Assembly (NCBI GenBank): GCA_017524385.1 | Contig: JAFWSS010000161.1 | Coordinates: forward strand, 1 to 64,000 | DNA length: 64,000 nt | Reading direction: 5' to 3' | Source: Prevotella sp. | Lineage (GTDB): Bacteria > Bacteroidota > Bacteroidia > Bacteroidales > Bacteroidaceae | Shown here: piece by piece, positions 33,339 through 43,718 of the stretch | Layout of the letters: each line of letters opens with the position of its first letter | How positions within the stretch are numbered: position 1 is the first letter of the stretch | The notes under the pieces: model-generated | What the model was told of the DNA's origin: nothing | Seen by the model: only the letters and a program-made list of their open reading frames with translations | The model's database searches: none | Program-made: the position numbers and the translations under genes

Positions 33339-34586
33339 TTGAAGACGGCGAAGGACGTTGTCATCATGGCGATGCTGGGAGCGGATGAGTTCTCTTTCGG
33401 CACCTTGCCACTCATCGTACTTGGCTGCGTGATGATGCGCAAGTGCAACACCAACACCTGTCCCATGGGGGTGGCGACGCAGAATCCGGAATTGCGCAAG
33501 CATTTCCAAGGACGTGCGGAGTATGTGGTGAACTACTTCACTTTCCTAGCACAGCAAGTGCGCGAATATCTCAGCGAGATTGGTGTTCACTGCCTCAAGG
33601 AAATCATAGGGCATACGGAACTCATCGAGGTGAACACCGCGAACGCCACCGACAAACAGAAAACCATAGACTTCGGCCGTCTGTTGCACAAACCGGAAAC
33701 AAACAAACCTTTGTTCTGGGACCGTGGGAAGTTCACGAAGGTAAGCGGAGTGAAGGATGAGGAAATCATCAAGGCGGCAGAGAAGGCAATAGAACAACAG
33801 GAAGAGATCACCCTTGACTATGCCATCAAGAACACCGACCGAGCAGTGACGACAATGCTTTCCGGTGTCATTGCCAAGAAATATGGCGAACAGGGACTGC
33901 CCGACGGCACCATCAACATCAAGTTCAAAGGTTCGGCTGGACAGTCGTTCGGGGCCTTTGCCGTTAGAGGCCTCAACCTGAAACTCGAAGGCGAGACAAA
34001 CGACTACTTCGGCAAGGGACTAAGTGGCGGACGTATCAGCATCCTGCCGCCGGTGCGCTCCGGGGAGTTCTTCCATGCTGAAGACAACATCATCGCTGGC
34101 AATACAGGCCTATACGGTGCCACCAGCGGTGAGTTGTATGTCAATGGCCAGGTGGGCGAACGCTTCGGAGTACGCAACTCGGGTGCCATCGCCGTCATCG
34201 AGGGTGCGGGCGACCACTGCTGCGAGTATATGACAGGAGGACGCGTTGTGGTGCTCGGAAAGACGGGGCGCAATTTCGCGGCGGGTATGTCAGGAGGTGT
34301 GGCATATGTCTATGACCCGGACCACACTTTCGACTACTTCTGCAACATGGACATGGTGGAACTATCACTGATAGAGGACTCCGTATCACGCAAAGAACTG
34401 TTGGAACTCATCCGCCAGCATTACCTCCATACGGGTTCCGCTCTCGCTGGGCGCATGCTCGACGATTGGCATCGCTATATCGAGGACTTCATACAGGTTG
34501 TCCCCATTGAATACAAGCGTGTGCTCGAAGAGGAGAAGATGGCAAGGCTGCACGAAAAAATCGCCGACATCCAAAGAGACTATTGA
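33339..34586 (+). pseudogene. gltB: Glutamate synthase large subunit, part after the in-frame stop
   Basis: Same frame as the preceding piece: begins LKTAKDVVIMAMLGADEFSF and carries the 3Fe-4S cysteines (CVMMRKCNTNTCPMGVATQ), then the right-handed beta-helix domain (GSAGQSFGAFAVRGL, GGRISILPP, GNTGLYGATSGELYVNG). There is no start codon with a credible context at the break, so expression needs readthrough or correction of the stop. Full length over both parts would be 1506 residues, normal for GltB. Confidence 0.88.
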
Positions 34587-34640
34587 TCCAACTTTCGCAA
34601 CTCCCCTTTAATCTTGAAAGTAGAGAAAAAGTGAACACAT

Positions 34641-34710
34641 GTCCCTTTAACTCCCCTTTAACTCCCCTTTAACTCCCCTTTAACTCCTTAAAAGACTCCC
34701 CTTTAACTCC
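34641..34710. repeat. Tandem repeat family B between gltB and gltD
   Basis: About six units of CTTTAACTCCC, preceded by GTGAACACATGTCC (34631-34644). The same lead sequence, with one change, precedes the array at 38328, which shows a common origin. Confidence 0.85.
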
Positions 34711-34733
34711 AGAATAATAATTTTCAACATAAA

Positions 34734-36074
34734 ATGATGAAGGCTTTTTTAGAGATACACCGTCAAGAGGCGGGCTACCGTCCGATTCACGATAGAATCC
34801 ACGATTTCGGCGAGGTGGAGCAGACGCTCAGCACTCGTGAACGCAAGATGCAGGCTTCACGCTGCATGGACTGCGGAGTTCCTTTCTGCCATTGGGCTTG
34901 TCCATTGGGCAACAAGGCTCCTGAGTGGAACGAAGCCCTGGCGAAAGGCGATTGGGAACAGGCATACGCCTTGCTCGCCAGCACCAATCCTTTCCCGGAA
35001 TTCACCGGACGCATCTGTCCTGCCCTTTGCGAGAAAGCCTGTGTGCTCAACCGCTACAACCATGAGCCTACAACCAACCGCGAAAACGAATGTTCCATCA
35101 TTGAGGCATCGTTCCGGGAGGGATACATACAACCAAGAATACCAACGAGAAACGGTATGCGCGTCGCGGTAGTTGGCTCTGGACCAGCAGGCCTTTCTGC
35201 TGCCAACTATCTCAATCAGATGGGATATGCGGTCACCGTCTTCGAGAAGAATGAATCTGCCGGTGGGCTCCTGCGCTACGGCATTCCCAACTTCAAACTC
35301 AACAAGGCCATCATCGACCGAAGGCTGCGACTTATGGAGCAGGAGGGCATTGAGTTCTGTTACAACGAAGACATCCAATGTGATGAACAGTTTGCCAAGC
35401 AATATGACGCCGTCGTCATCGCCACAGGCACTCCGACTGCCCGTGACCTGAGAGTTCCCGGTCGTGAATTGAAAGGTGTTCATTTCGCCCTGGAAATCCT
35501 GAGTCAGCAGAACCGTGTGCTGGCAGGTATGGAATTTTCAAAAGACGAACGTATCACTGCCAAGGGAAAGGATGTGCTCGTCATTGGCGGTGGAGACACG
35601 GGGAGCGACTGCATCGGCACCGCACATCGGCAAGGATGCAATAGTGTGACACAAATAGAGATCATGCCAAAACCCGTGGAAGGACCAGAAGACCCGCAAA
35701 ACCCATGGCCCAACTGGCCACGCACCTTGAAAACGACAAGCAGCCATGAAGAAGGATGCACACGGCGGTGGAACATCAACACGCTCGAATTCTTGGGCAA
35801 AGATGGCAAATTGACAGGCGTGCGAGTCCAGGAAATCGATTGGAAACCCAATCCAGAAGGTAGCAGGCCGCTGATGGTCGAGAAAGGTGAACCGGAGGTC
35901 ATCAAGGCGGAATTGGTGTTGCTCGCCATGGGATTCCTCAAACCAGAACATCCTCAATACCCAAACAATGTCTTTGTGTGTGGCGATGCCGCCAACGGAG
36001 CTTCCCTCGTCGTACGCGCCCTCGCGTCTGGACGGCAGACAGCAATGAAAGTGAATCAATACCTTGCGAAATGA
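34734..36074 (+). CDS. gltD: Glutamate synthase small subunit
   Basis: NADPH-dependent electron-input subunit of GOGAT. N-terminal cysteine-rich part binds 4Fe-4S clusters: [17 protein letters not shown] and [12 protein letters not shown] (residues 43-110). FAD-binding [17 protein letters not shown] (about 143) and NAD(P)H-binding [13 protein letters not shown] (about 285) follow. 446 residues is slightly short of the usual 470-490 but no motif is missing. The gene follows gltB across a repeat array and its stop overlaps the dapF start by 4 nt. Confidence 0.95.
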   Translation: MMKAFLEIHRQEAGYRPIHDRIHDFGEVEQTLSTRERKMQASRCMDCGVPFCHWACPLGNKAPEWNEALAKGDWEQAYALLASTNPFPEFTGRICPALCEKACVLNRYNHEPTTNRENECSIIEASFREGYIQPRIPTRNGMRVAVVGSGPAGLSAANYLNQMGYAVTVFEKNESAGGLLRYGIPNFKLNKAIIDRRLRLMEQEGIEFCYNEDIQCDEQFAKQYDAVVIATGTPTARDLRVPGRELKGVHFALEILSQQNRVLAGMEFSKDERITAKGKDVLVIGGGDTGSDCIGTAHRQGCNSVTQIEIMPKPVEGPEDPQNPWPNWPRTLKTTSSHEEGCTRRWNINTLEFLGKDGKLTGVRVQEIDWKPNPEGSRPLMVEKGEPEVIKAELVLLAMGFLKPEHPQYPNNVFVCGDAANGASLVVRALASGRQTAMKVNQYLAK

Positions 36075-36916
36075 ACAAGATTTCCTTTACCAAGATGCAC
36101 GGCTGTGGCAACGACTACATCTACGTCGATGCCAAGCATCATGACATCCCCGACCCCTCGGCAGCGGCTGTCGCTTGGAGCGACCGCCACAAGGGCATCG
36201 GTTCCGACGGATTGGTGCTCATTGGTGCATCGCCCGTGCCAGAGGCCGACTTCTCCATGCGCATCTTCAATGCCGACGGTTCCGAGGCGATGATGTGCGG
36301 CAATGCATCGCGGTGTATCGGAAAGTACCTCTTTGAGCGAGGTCTGACTTCGAAGACGGAAATACGCCTCCTCACGCTCTCTGGCGTGAAAACGCTTTGT
36401 CTGAAGGTTGACGATGGGATGGTGAAAAGCGTCACTGTGGATATGGGGAAACCAATACTCGAGGACGACACCCTGTTCATCCCCAACCCAGAACTCAGTG
36501 AGGGAACGTTTGTCTCAATGGGCAATCCACATTATGTGATTTTCACCGATGATGTGGACCAGGTGGAACACAGGGGGCGGATATTGGAGCATCTACCCGC
36601 CTTTCCACAGAGATGCAACATCGAGTTTGCTCGTGTCGAAACAGTCAATAATGGCGTACGGTTGGAAGAGGGCAGGGCAGGGGAGATGGCCGTCATCCGC
36701 ACCCGTGTGTGGGAGCGCGGGAGCGGCATCACACAGGCTTGTGGCACGGGAGCATGTGCCACCGCCGTGGCTGCTGCACTTATCGGCAATGCAGGACGGC
36801 ACTCGCAAATCGTGATGGACGGCGGCACTCTTGAAATCGAATGGCGCGAGTCGGACAACCACGTCTATATGACCGGTCCTGCAACATTTGTCTTTGACGG
36901 AGAAATTGAAATATGA
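36071..36916 (+). CDS. dapF: Diaminopimelate epimerase
   Basis: Converts LL- to meso-diaminopimelate for lysine and peptidoglycan. Both catalytic cysteines are visible: [14 protein letters not shown] (about residue 77) and [14 protein letters not shown] (about 225). The start [19 protein letters not shown] is typical. 281 residues, slightly over the common 270-280. Translationally coupled to gltD (ATGA) and followed by dapL after a repeat array, so lysine synthesis rides on the GOGAT operon. Confidence 0.95.
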   Translation: MNKISFTKMHGCGNDYIYVDAKHHDIPDPSAAAVAWSDRHKGIGSDGLVLIGASPVPEADFSMRIFNADGSEAMMCGNASRCIGKYLFERGLTSKTEIRLLTLSGVKTLCLKVDDGMVKSVTVDMGKPILEDDTLFIPNPELSEGTFVSMGNPHYVIFTDDVDQVEHRGRILEHLPAFPQRCNIEFARVETVNNGVRLEEGRAGEMAVIRTRVWERGSGITQACGTGACATAVAAALIGNAGRHSQIVMDGGTLEIEWRESDNHVYMTGPATFVFDGEIEI

Positions 36917-36994
36917 TTTTCAATCTTCAATTTTCAATTTTCAATCTTCAATCTTCAATTTTCAATCTTCAATCTTCAATTTTCAATTTTCAAT
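36915..36994. repeat. Tandem repeat family A between dapF and dapL
   Basis: About ten alternating TTTTCAAT and CTTCAATC units, starting at the dapF stop codon and ending 5 bp before the dapL ATG. The array therefore replaces the normal ribosome-binding region of dapL. Confidence 0.9.
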
Positions 36995-36999
36995 AAAAA

Positions 37000-38235
37000 A
37001 TGGCTTTAGTAAACATACATTTCTTGAACTTGCAGAACAACTACTTGTTCGCCGACATCGCAAAGAAGGTGAATGCCTTCAAGGTGATGCACCCCAAGGC
37101 CGACATCATCTCTCTCGGCATTGGTGATGTCACCCAACCACTCTGTCCTGCTGTCATCGAGGCCATGCACAAGGCTACGGAGGAGATGGCCACGGCAGCG
37201 AGTTTCCGTGGATATGGACCGGAACAAGGTTATGACTTCCTTAGAAATGCGATATTGAAAAACGACTTCCTGCCTCGTGGAATCCATCTTGACATCGACG
37301 AAATCTTCATCAACGACGGGGCGAAGTCTGATACCGGCAACTTTCAGGAACTGCTGCATTGGGACAACTTCATTGGTGTGACAGACCCCATCTATCCCGT
37401 CTATATCGACTCGAACGTGATGATTGGTCGTTGCGGCGTTTTCGAGAACGGACGTTGGTCGAGCGTGGTGTACATGCCTTGCACGGCGGAGAATGGTTTC
37501 GTGCCGGAGATACCAAAAGGACGTCACATGGATGTCATCTACCTCTGCTATCCTAACAACCCCACGGGTGCCGTCATCACGAAGAAGGAACTGCGAAAAT
37601 GGGTGAACTATGCACTGAGGAACGATGCGCTCATCTTGTATGACGCTGCATATCAGGCATACATCCGTGACCCGGAAATACCTCATAGCATTTACGAGAT
37701 ACGTGGGGCACGGAAATGTGCAGTCGAATTCCATTCCTATTCCAAAACGGCGGGGTTCACCGGAGTCCGCTGCGGATACACCATTGTGCCGAAGGATGTG
37801 AGTGTCGCCACTTTCGAGGGTGAGCGCATACCCCTCAACCAACTGTGGTTGCGGCGGCAATGCACGAAGTTCAACGGCACCAGTTACATCTCACAACGGG
37901 CTGCAGAAGCCATCTACACCCCAGAAGGCAAACATCAAATCAAGCAGACCATTGACTACTACATGGAGAATGCTAGCAAGATGCTTGAGACCCTTCGCAG
38001 TTTGGGCTACGAATGTTATGGTGGTGAGAACGCACCCTACATTTGGATGAAGACACCCAGTGCGACAAGTTCGTGGAAGTTCTTTGAAGAATTGCTTTAT
38101 GGCGCCAACGTGGTCTGCACTCCAGGTGTAGGTTTTGGCCCTTCCGGCGAAGGTTACGTCCGCTTCACCGCCTTTGGTAGTCATGAGGCGACGGAAGAGG
38201 CACTACGAAGAATAGAAATTTGGACAAACAAATAA
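37000..38235 (+). CDS. dapL: LL-diaminopimelate aminotransferase
   Basis: A PLP enzyme that makes LL-diaminopimelate directly from tetrahydrodipicolinate and glutamate, bypassing the succinylase or acetylase steps. Seen: SLGIGDVTQPLCPAVIEAM (residue 38 on), YPNNPTGAV (about 187), and the PLP lysine in SYSKTAGFTGVRCG (about 250), with the Arg-rich carboxylate site near the end (YVRFTAFG). 411 residues, normal. It consumes glutamate, which fits its place beside GOGAT. Confidence 0.94.
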   Translation: MALVNIHFLNLQNNYLFADIAKKVNAFKVMHPKADIISLGIGDVTQPLCPAVIEAMHKATEEMATAASFRGYGPEQGYDFLRNAILKNDFLPRGIHLDIDEIFINDGAKSDTGNFQELLHWDNFIGVTDPIYPVYIDSNVMIGRCGVFENGRWSSVVYMPCTAENGFVPEIPKGRHMDVIYLCYPNNPTGAVITKKELRKWVNYALRNDALILYDAAYQAYIRDPEIPHSIYEIRGARKCAVEFHSYSKTAGFTGVRCGYTIVPKDVSVATFEGERIPLNQLWLRRQCTKFNGTSYISQRAAEAIYTPEGKHQIKQTIDYYMENASKMLETLRSLGYECYGGENAPYIWMKTPSATSSWKFFEELLYGANVVCTPGVGFGPSGEGYVRFTAFGSHEATEEALRRIEIWTNK

Positions 38236-38327
38236 CATCAACTTATGCAAGTAGTAAAAATAAGGTGTGAAGAAGGTTTTATAGAAGAAAGGATGTCAGC
38301 GTAAAAATGGCACAATGTGAACATATG

Positions 38328-38385
38328 TCCCTTTAACTTCCCTTTAACTTCTCTTTAACTCCCCTTTAACTCCTCTTTAACTCCT
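38328..38385. repeat. Tandem repeat family B upstream of glnN
   Basis: Five to six CTTTAACTCC/TTC units, preceded by GTGAACATATGTCC (38317-38330). They lie in the 188-bp dapL-glnN gap, in which no -7 box was seen. Confidence 0.85.
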
Positions 38386-38423
38386 AAATAAAATTGAATA
38401 ACATCACTTAAAATAACAAGATT

Positions 38424-40640
38424 ATGGCAACATTAAGATTCCAGGTCGTCGGTGAGGCATTCAAGAAGAAGCCCCTCGACGTGAAAGCACCCAGTGAGAG
38501 ACCTTACGAGTATTTTGGACGAAAGGTCTTCAACCGTGAGAAAATGTACAAGTATCTGCCGAAGGATGTTTACGAGCAGATGGTCGACGTGATTGACAAT
38601 GGGGCACGGCTCGACCGCCATGTGGCCGACCATGTGGCTGCTGGTATGATGCAGTGGGCCAAGGAGCATGGCGTGACGCACTACACACACTGGTTCCAGC
38701 CGTTGACGGAGGGCACAGCGGAGAAGCATGACTCCTTTATCGAGCATGATGGAAAAGGTGGCATGATAGAGGAATTCAGTGGCAAACTGCTGGTACAGCA
38801 GGAACCTGACGCCAGTTCGTTCCCAAGCGGTGGCATCCGTTCCACCTTTGAGGCGCGTGGATATTCCGCATGGGATCCTACATCGCCTGTCTTCATCATT
38901 GATGACACGTTGTGCATACCCACTGTCTTCATTTCGTATAGTGGCGAGGCACTCGACTACAAGGCTCCTTTGCTGCGTGCGCTAAAGGCCGTGAACCTCG
39001 CGGCTACGGAGGTTTGCCACTACTTTGACCCAGCGGTGAAGAAAGTCACTTCCAACCTCGGATGGGAGCAGGAGTATTTCCTCGTGGACGAAGGATTGTA
39101 TGCCGCACGTCCCGACCTGCTGCTCACTGGGCGTACGTTGATGGGACATGACTCTGCGAAGAACCAGCAGATGGATGACCACTATTTCGGATCCATCCCC
39201 GAGCGTGTGGCTGCATTCATGCGCGATATGGAAATCCAAGCCTTGGAGTTGGGCATCCCTTGCAAAACTCGTCACAACGAGGTGGCTCCCAACCAGTTTG
39301 AGGTGGCTCCCATCTTCGAGGACACCAACTTGGCGGTGGACCACAACATGCTGTTGATGTCGGTGATGAAGCGCGTGGCACGCAAGCACGGCTTCCGCGT
39401 GTTGCTGCATGAAAAGCCTTTCGCAGGCATCAACGGTAGTGGCAAACACAACAACTGGTCGCTGAGCACCGATACGGGCGTTTTACTCCACGCTCCAGGC
39501 AAGACGCCAGAGCAGAACCTGCGCTTTGCCACCTTCATCGTAGAGACATTGATGGGCGTCTATCGTCATAACGGATTGCTGAAGGCCTCGATCATGAGCG
39601 CATCAAACGCGCACCGCCTAGGGGCCAATGAGGCACCGCCTGCCATCATCTCGTCCTTCCTCGGAAAGCAACTGACCGAACTGCTCGACCATATCGAAAA
39701 GGCCGACAAGGACAACATCTTCTCGATGAATGGCAAACAAGGTATGAAAATGGACATCCCGGAGATTCCCGAGTTGCTTATCGACAACACCGACCGCAAC
39801 CGCACGTCGCCCTTCGCCTTCACAGGAAACAGATTTGAGTTCCGTGCTGTGGGCAGCGAGGCCAACTGCGCCAGTGCGATGATTGCATTGAACAGTGCCG
39901 TGGCAGAAGCGCTCGTCTCATTCAAGAAAAGGGTTGATGCGCTCATTCCTGAATATGCCAAGAAATATGAAGGCACCGAACACAGTGGTGTCTTCCACGC
40001 CATCATCGACGTGTTGCGCGAGGATATCAAGACCTGCAAACCCATACGTTTCGATGGCAACGGCTACTCTGACGAATGGGTGGAGGAGGCCACTCGTCGC
40101 GGGCTCGACGTGGAGAAATCGTGTCCTGTCATCTTCGAGCGTTACCTCGCCCCGGAGAGCATACAGATGTTCGAGAGTCTTGGCGTGATGACCAAGAAGG
40201 AATTGGAGGCTCGCAACGAGGTGAAATGGGAGACTTATACGAAGAAGATTCAGATAGAGGCTCGTGTCCTGGGAGACATCTCGATGAACCATATCATCCC
40301 AGTGGCTACACGATATCAGAGTCAGTTGCTGACCAATGTAGGCAACATGACAACAGTCTTCCCCATAGATACTGCTGACAAACTCTCTGCACGCAACAAG
40401 AAAATCATCGAGGAGATAGCAGAACGCATCAGCAGCATCGAGCAAATGGTGGATGAATTGGTCTCAGCAAGAAGAGAGGCCAACAAGATTGAGGATGAGC
40501 ACAAGAAGGCCATCGCCTATCACGACACAGTGGAACCAAAACTTGATGAAATCAGGTATCAAATTGATAAATTGGAACTCATCGTCGATGATAGCCTCTG
40601 GCCACTGCCGAAGTATCGTGAACTCCTCTTCATACGATGA
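38424..40640 (+). CDS. glnN: Glutamine synthetase type III
   Basis: Ammonia + glutamate + ATP to glutamine. At 738 residues it is the GSIII type typical of Bacteroidetes and cyanobacteria. Seen: the N-terminal GSIII signature FGRKVFNREKMYKYLPKDVY, HWFQPLT (about 90), GWEQEYFLVDEGLY (metal-binding Glu, about 215), GINGSGKHNNWS (about 335), NRTSPFAFTGNRFEFRAVGS (about 455), and a C-terminal coiled coil (AERISSIEQMVDELVSAR). Last gene of the gltB operon or separately transcribed; a strong hairpin follows. Confidence 0.96.
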   Translation: MATLRFQVVGEAFKKKPLDVKAPSERPYEYFGRKVFNREKMYKYLPKDVYEQMVDVIDNGARLDRHVADHVAAGMMQWAKEHGVTHYTHWFQPLTEGTAEKHDSFIEHDGKGGMIEEFSGKLLVQQEPDASSFPSGGIRSTFEARGYSAWDPTSPVFIIDDTLCIPTVFISYSGEALDYKAPLLRALKAVNLAATEVCHYFDPAVKKVTSNLGWEQEYFLVDEGLYAARPDLLLTGRTLMGHDSAKNQQMDDHYFGSIPERVAAFMRDMEIQALELGIPCKTRHNEVAPNQFEVAPIFEDTNLAVDHNMLLMSVMKRVARKHGFRVLLHEKPFAGINGSGKHNNWSLSTDTGVLLHAPGKTPEQNLRFATFIVETLMGVYRHNGLLKASIMSASNAHRLGANEAPPAIISSFLGKQLTELLDHIEKADKDNIFSMNGKQGMKMDIPEIPELLIDNTDRNRTSPFAFTGNRFEFRAVGSEANCASAMIALNSAVAEALVSFKKRVDALIPEYAKKYEGTEHSGVFHAIIDVLREDIKTCKPIRFDGNGYSDEWVEEATRRGLDVEKSCPVIFERYLAPESIQMFESLGVMTKKELEARNEVKWETYTKKIQIEARVLGDISMNHIIPVATRYQSQLLTNVGNMTTVFPIDTADKLSARNKKIIEEIAERISSIEQMVDELVSARREANKIEDEHKKAIAYHDTVEPKLDEIRYQIDKLELIVDDSLWPLPKYRELLFIR

Positions 40641-40749
40641 ATAATGCTGTGACGAAATCGATAATATCTATAATACACCATTAGTAATATGGTACTCTAA
40701 AAATCTTAAAAACAGCAATCATCCTTTTAAAGATTGTTTGAAGTTTGCA

Positions 40750-40782
40750 AAGGGCTCGACGCTGCGACAGCGTCGAGCCCTT
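40750..40782 (+). terminator. Strong perfect hairpin downstream of glnN
   Basis: AAGGGCTCGACGCTG (40750-40764) and its exact complement CAGCGTCGAGCCCTT (40768-40782) with a 3-nt loop. A 15-bp perfect stem fits a rho-independent terminator, although the T tract after it is short. Confidence 0.75.
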
Positions 40783-40879
40783 ATCGTAGGTATGCCACGC
40801 GAATTTCCCATATTTTTCATAGGAACAACATTGAAAGCAAAAACTTCGTCTTTTCTTTTGCTTGATACTTCGTTTTCAT

Positions 40880-40887
40880 TATCTTTG
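40880..40887 (+). promoter_or_regulatory. Bacteroidetes -7 promoter box for the GH2 gene
   Basis: TATCTTTG on the plus strand; leader about 65 nt to the ATG at 40958. Confidence 0.6.
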
Positions 40888-40957
40888 TAGTGCTTTTTTA
40901 CTTGGGGTGGGAAGATTCCCATCTTTACAATGTAATCCAATCAACCTAACAATATCA

Positions 40958-42778
40958 ATGACAATGATGACCAAGACCAAGATGTTTATGACAGGAGTGT
41001 TGTCGACACTCTTGTCACTCGGTGCCTTCGCACAAACGGAAGTCCCTGCGCCGCAGAATGTGTATGGGCGACAATATGTTTCCCTCAATGGCGAGTGGAA
41101 CTACATTGTGGACGTGCAAGAGCAAGGCTATTACGACTACCGCATGAATCCCACCCCGTGGGGCTTTTTCCGCAACGCCAAGCCACAGAGACCCTCGGAC
41201 CTAGTGGAGTATGACTTCGATGCTTCTCCTACGATGCACGTGCCGGGCGATTGGAACACGCAAGACGAAAGACTCTTCTTCTATGAAGGGACGATATGGA
41301 TGAAACGCGACTTCCAATACCAGCAACAAGCAGGAAAGCGTGCATTGCTCTATTTCGCCGCTGTCAACTACGAGGCCATCGTTTATGTCAATGGCAAAAA
41401 AGTAGGAAGGCATGTCGGAGGCTTCACGCCATTCTGCTATGATGTGACCGACTTGGTGAAGGATGGCAGCAATTTCGTCATCTTGAAAATCGACAACAAG
41501 CGCCATGTCGACAATGTGCCGACACTCATTTTCGACTGGTGGAACTACGGGGGCATCACCCGCGACGTGCTGTTGCTCACCGTCGATGACACCTATATCG
41601 ACGACTATTCCCTGCAATTGGTCAAGGGAAATGACAAACTGCTGCATTTCAAGGTCAATCTCAACCAAGCCAAGGCAGGCGAACAGGTGACGCTGACGAT
41701 TCCGGAGCTGAAGGTGAAAAAGACCATCGCCACAGACGAGGCAGGTGCGGCGGAAATCGACTTGAAAGCCAAACCTCTGTTGTGGTCGCCTGAGAACCCA
41801 AAATTATATAAGGTGGAGATTGCCAAGGGAGGGGAGCGCATCTCCGACGAAATAGGCTTCCGCACCATTGAGACACGCGGCAGGCAACTCTTGCTCAATG
41901 GGAAGCCCATTTTCCTCCGTGGCGTTTGCTCCCATGAGGAAACGGCATACACCAGTAGGAGATGCAACAGTGCCGAAGATGCCGACACCTTGTTGGCTTG
42001 GGCGCGTGACTTGGGATGCAATTTCATCAGGTTGGCCCATTACCCACACAACGAGCATGCAGTGCGCGAGGCGGAAAGACAAGGCTTCCTGCTCTGGTCG
42101 GAAATCCCCGTCTATTGGACCATCTCGTGGAGCAACCCTGACACATATGCCAATGCAGAGCGGCAATTGAGCGATATGATACGCCGTGATAAAAACCGGG
42201 CCGCCATCATCATCTGGTCGGTGGCCAACGAGACACCACATAGTGACGCAAGAGACGCTTTCCTCAGCCAATTGGCCAAGCACGCCAAGGAGATGGACAA
42301 CACACGGCTCATCTCAATGGCCATGGAGGTGACGGGTGCTTCCAATTATGTCAACCGCCTGAATGACAATATGAATCAGTATGTCGATGTTGTCAGTTTC
42401 AACCAATATGTGGGGTGGTATCGTGATGTGAACGACGCTTCCAAGATGAAATGGGAGATACCTTATGAGAAACCTGTCATCGTCAGCGAGTTTGGCGGGG
42501 GTGCAAAGGCTGGACTCCATGGCGACACCGGACAACGGTGGACGGAGGAGTTCCAAGAAAAACTCTATCAGGAGAACCTTGCCATGCTTAGCAAGGTGGA
42601 AGGATTGGCTGGCACATGCCCATGGGTGCTCAAGGACTTCCGCTCGCCCAGGCGCCCCTTGCCGGAAATACAAAACTTCTTCAACCGCAAGGGTCTCGTT
42701 TCCGACCAGGGCAAGCGCAAACGCGCCTTCTACGTGTTGAAGGAATGGTATAATCAATTGATAATTAATAATTTATAA
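40958..42778 (+). CDS. Secreted GH2 beta-glucuronidase-like glycosidase
   Basis: A 606-residue GH2 enzyme with a signal peptide ending AFA-Q. N-terminal jelly roll (YVSLNGEWNYIVD), immunoglobulin-like domain, and TIM barrel with FLRGVCSHEET, LAHYPHN, acid/base Glu in WSVANETPH (about 415) and nucleophile Glu in VIVSEFGGGAKAGLHGD (about 505). The last motif and the compact three-domain size resemble beta-glucuronidase more than LacZ. Starts at 40958, 40964 and 40967 are all possible. The final residues (QLIINNL) are encoded by an AT-rich repeat that also provides the stop. Confidence 0.87.
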   Translation: MTMMTKTKMFMTGVLSTLLSLGAFAQTEVPAPQNVYGRQYVSLNGEWNYIVDVQEQGYYDYRMNPTPWGFFRNAKPQRPSDLVEYDFDASPTMHVPGDWNTQDERLFFYEGTIWMKRDFQYQQQAGKRALLYFAAVNYEAIVYVNGKKVGRHVGGFTPFCYDVTDLVKDGSNFVILKIDNKRHVDNVPTLIFDWWNYGGITRDVLLLTVDDTYIDDYSLQLVKGNDKLLHFKVNLNQAKAGEQVTLTIPELKVKKTIATDEAGAAEIDLKAKPLLWSPENPKLYKVEIAKGGERISDEIGFRTIETRGRQLLLNGKPIFLRGVCSHEETAYTSRRCNSAEDADTLLAWARDLGCNFIRLAHYPHNEHAVREAERQGFLLWSEIPVYWTISWSNPDTYANAERQLSDMIRRDKNRAAIIIWSVANETPHSDARDAFLSQLAKHAKEMDNTRLISMAMEVTGASNYVNRLNDNMNQYVDVVSFNQYVGWYRDVNDASKMKWEIPYEKPVIVSEFGGGAKAGLHGDTGQRWTEEFQEKLYQENLAMLSKVEGLAGTCPWVLKDFRSPRRPLPEIQNFFNRKGLVSDQGKRKRAFYVLKEWYNQLIINNL

Positions 42779-42955
42779 TTTATAATTATTTTGCAGCCTT
42801 GTGGGAACGTTGTCTTTTGGCGTTTCCACAAGGGCTGGATGATGAGCTTGGCCTATGCACCCGCTTGGGCGTAAAAAATTGAAGTGCTGATTGGGGCTAC
42901 CCTCCAAATCAGCACTTCAATTATAAATTATTAATTATAAATTATTAATTATCAA
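42755..42955. repeat. AT-rich inverted repeats at the ends of two convergent genes
   Basis: TTGATAATTAATAATTTATA (42755-42774) and its complement series AATTATAAATTATTAATTATCAA (about 42932-42954) flank about 140 bp with two hairpins: GTGGGAACG with CGTTTCCAC (about 42800-42829), and TTGAAGTGCTGATT with AATCAGCACTTCAA (about 42881-42919). The left arm encodes the C-terminus and stop of the GH2 gene; the right arm encodes the stop of the ABC gene. The hairpins probably act as a two-way terminator. Confidence 0.75.
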
Positions 42956-43718
42956 CCCTTTCCGCCTGTTGGTCGAAATATTGGTTCAGTTCGTCAGCTG
43001 CGCTGTGGTCAATGTTGGACAGGTCTTTCACAATGTGGCCATGCTCCAACAGGGTGATGCGCGGACAGATGTCGATGGTGTGCGACAGGTTGTGGCTGCT
43101 GATGATGATGGTGGCGCCTGTGTTGCGGTTGTATTCCGTCAAGACGTGTTTCAGGATGTTCTGGCTTGATGGGTCGAGGAAATTGAAAGGCTCGTCAAGG
43201 ATCACCAATGAGGGGCGGTTGAGAAGCGCGGCGATGATGCCGATTTTCTGCTTGTTGCCTGCAGAGAAGTCACGGATGAGTTTCTTCTGGTCCATGATCT
43301 CGCCTGCCATCAGGTGCTCGAATTCCTTCACGTGGGTGTCAACCTCGCCCTTGTCCATGCCGCACACTTTGCCGATGAAATCAAAATACTCTTCGGGGGT
43401 GAGGAAGTCGATGAGGAAACTGTCATCGACATAGGCTCCGGTATGGTCTTTCCACACCTCTGACTCCGCTGGGTTCACCTTTTGTTCGGTTTCCGACGAA
43501 GAGGTGTTTTCGTTTTCCGAGGAGACGGGGATGCCAAACTCCACCGTGCCTTGGTCGGCCTTGAGAAGGTCGAGCATCAAGCGGAACAGTGTGGTCTTTC
43601 CTGCACCGTTGTTGCCCACCAGTCCTATCATCTCGCCATGGCCGATATGGTATTCGTCGATATCGACCGCCACTTTCTCGCCAAATGTCTTGCGGAGGCT
43701 CGTGATGTCTATTTTCAT
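42945..43718 (-). CDS. Orphan ABC transporter ATP-binding protein
   Basis: A 257-residue cytoplasmic ATPase. Walker A GLVGNNGAGKTTLFR (about 35-49), an odd ABC signature FSAGNKQKIGI in place of LSGGQ (about 160), Walker B LVILDEPFNFLDP, and switch His in ISSHNLSHT. An unusual acidic insert SENENTSSSETEQK (about 75-90) precedes the Q-loop. No permease gene is adjacent: the neighbours are a convergent GH2 gene and secA. The start at 43718 (MKIDITSLRKTFGE) directly abuts the short MITE-like element; the frame continues into that element. Confidence 0.85.
   Translation of the reverse strand: MKIDITSLRKTFGEKVAVDIDEYHIGHGEMIGLVGNNGAGKTTLFRLMLDLLKADQGTVEFGIPVSSENENTSSSETEQKVNPAESEVWKDHTGAYVDDSFLIDFLTPEEYFDFIGKVCGMDKGEVDTHVKEFEHLMAGEIMDQKKLIRDFSAGNKQKIGIIAALLNRPSLVILDEPFNFLDPSSQNILKHVLTEYNRNTGATIIISSHNLSHTIDICPRITLLEHGHIVKDLSNIDHSAADELNQYFDQQAERVDN

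Larger units (their letters stand above)
40641..40957. other. Intergenic region between glnN and the GH2 gene
   Basis: About 315 bp: the glnN terminator hairpin (40750-40782), a promoter box (40880-40887) and a 65-nt leader. Nothing else was recognised. Confidence 0.6.
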
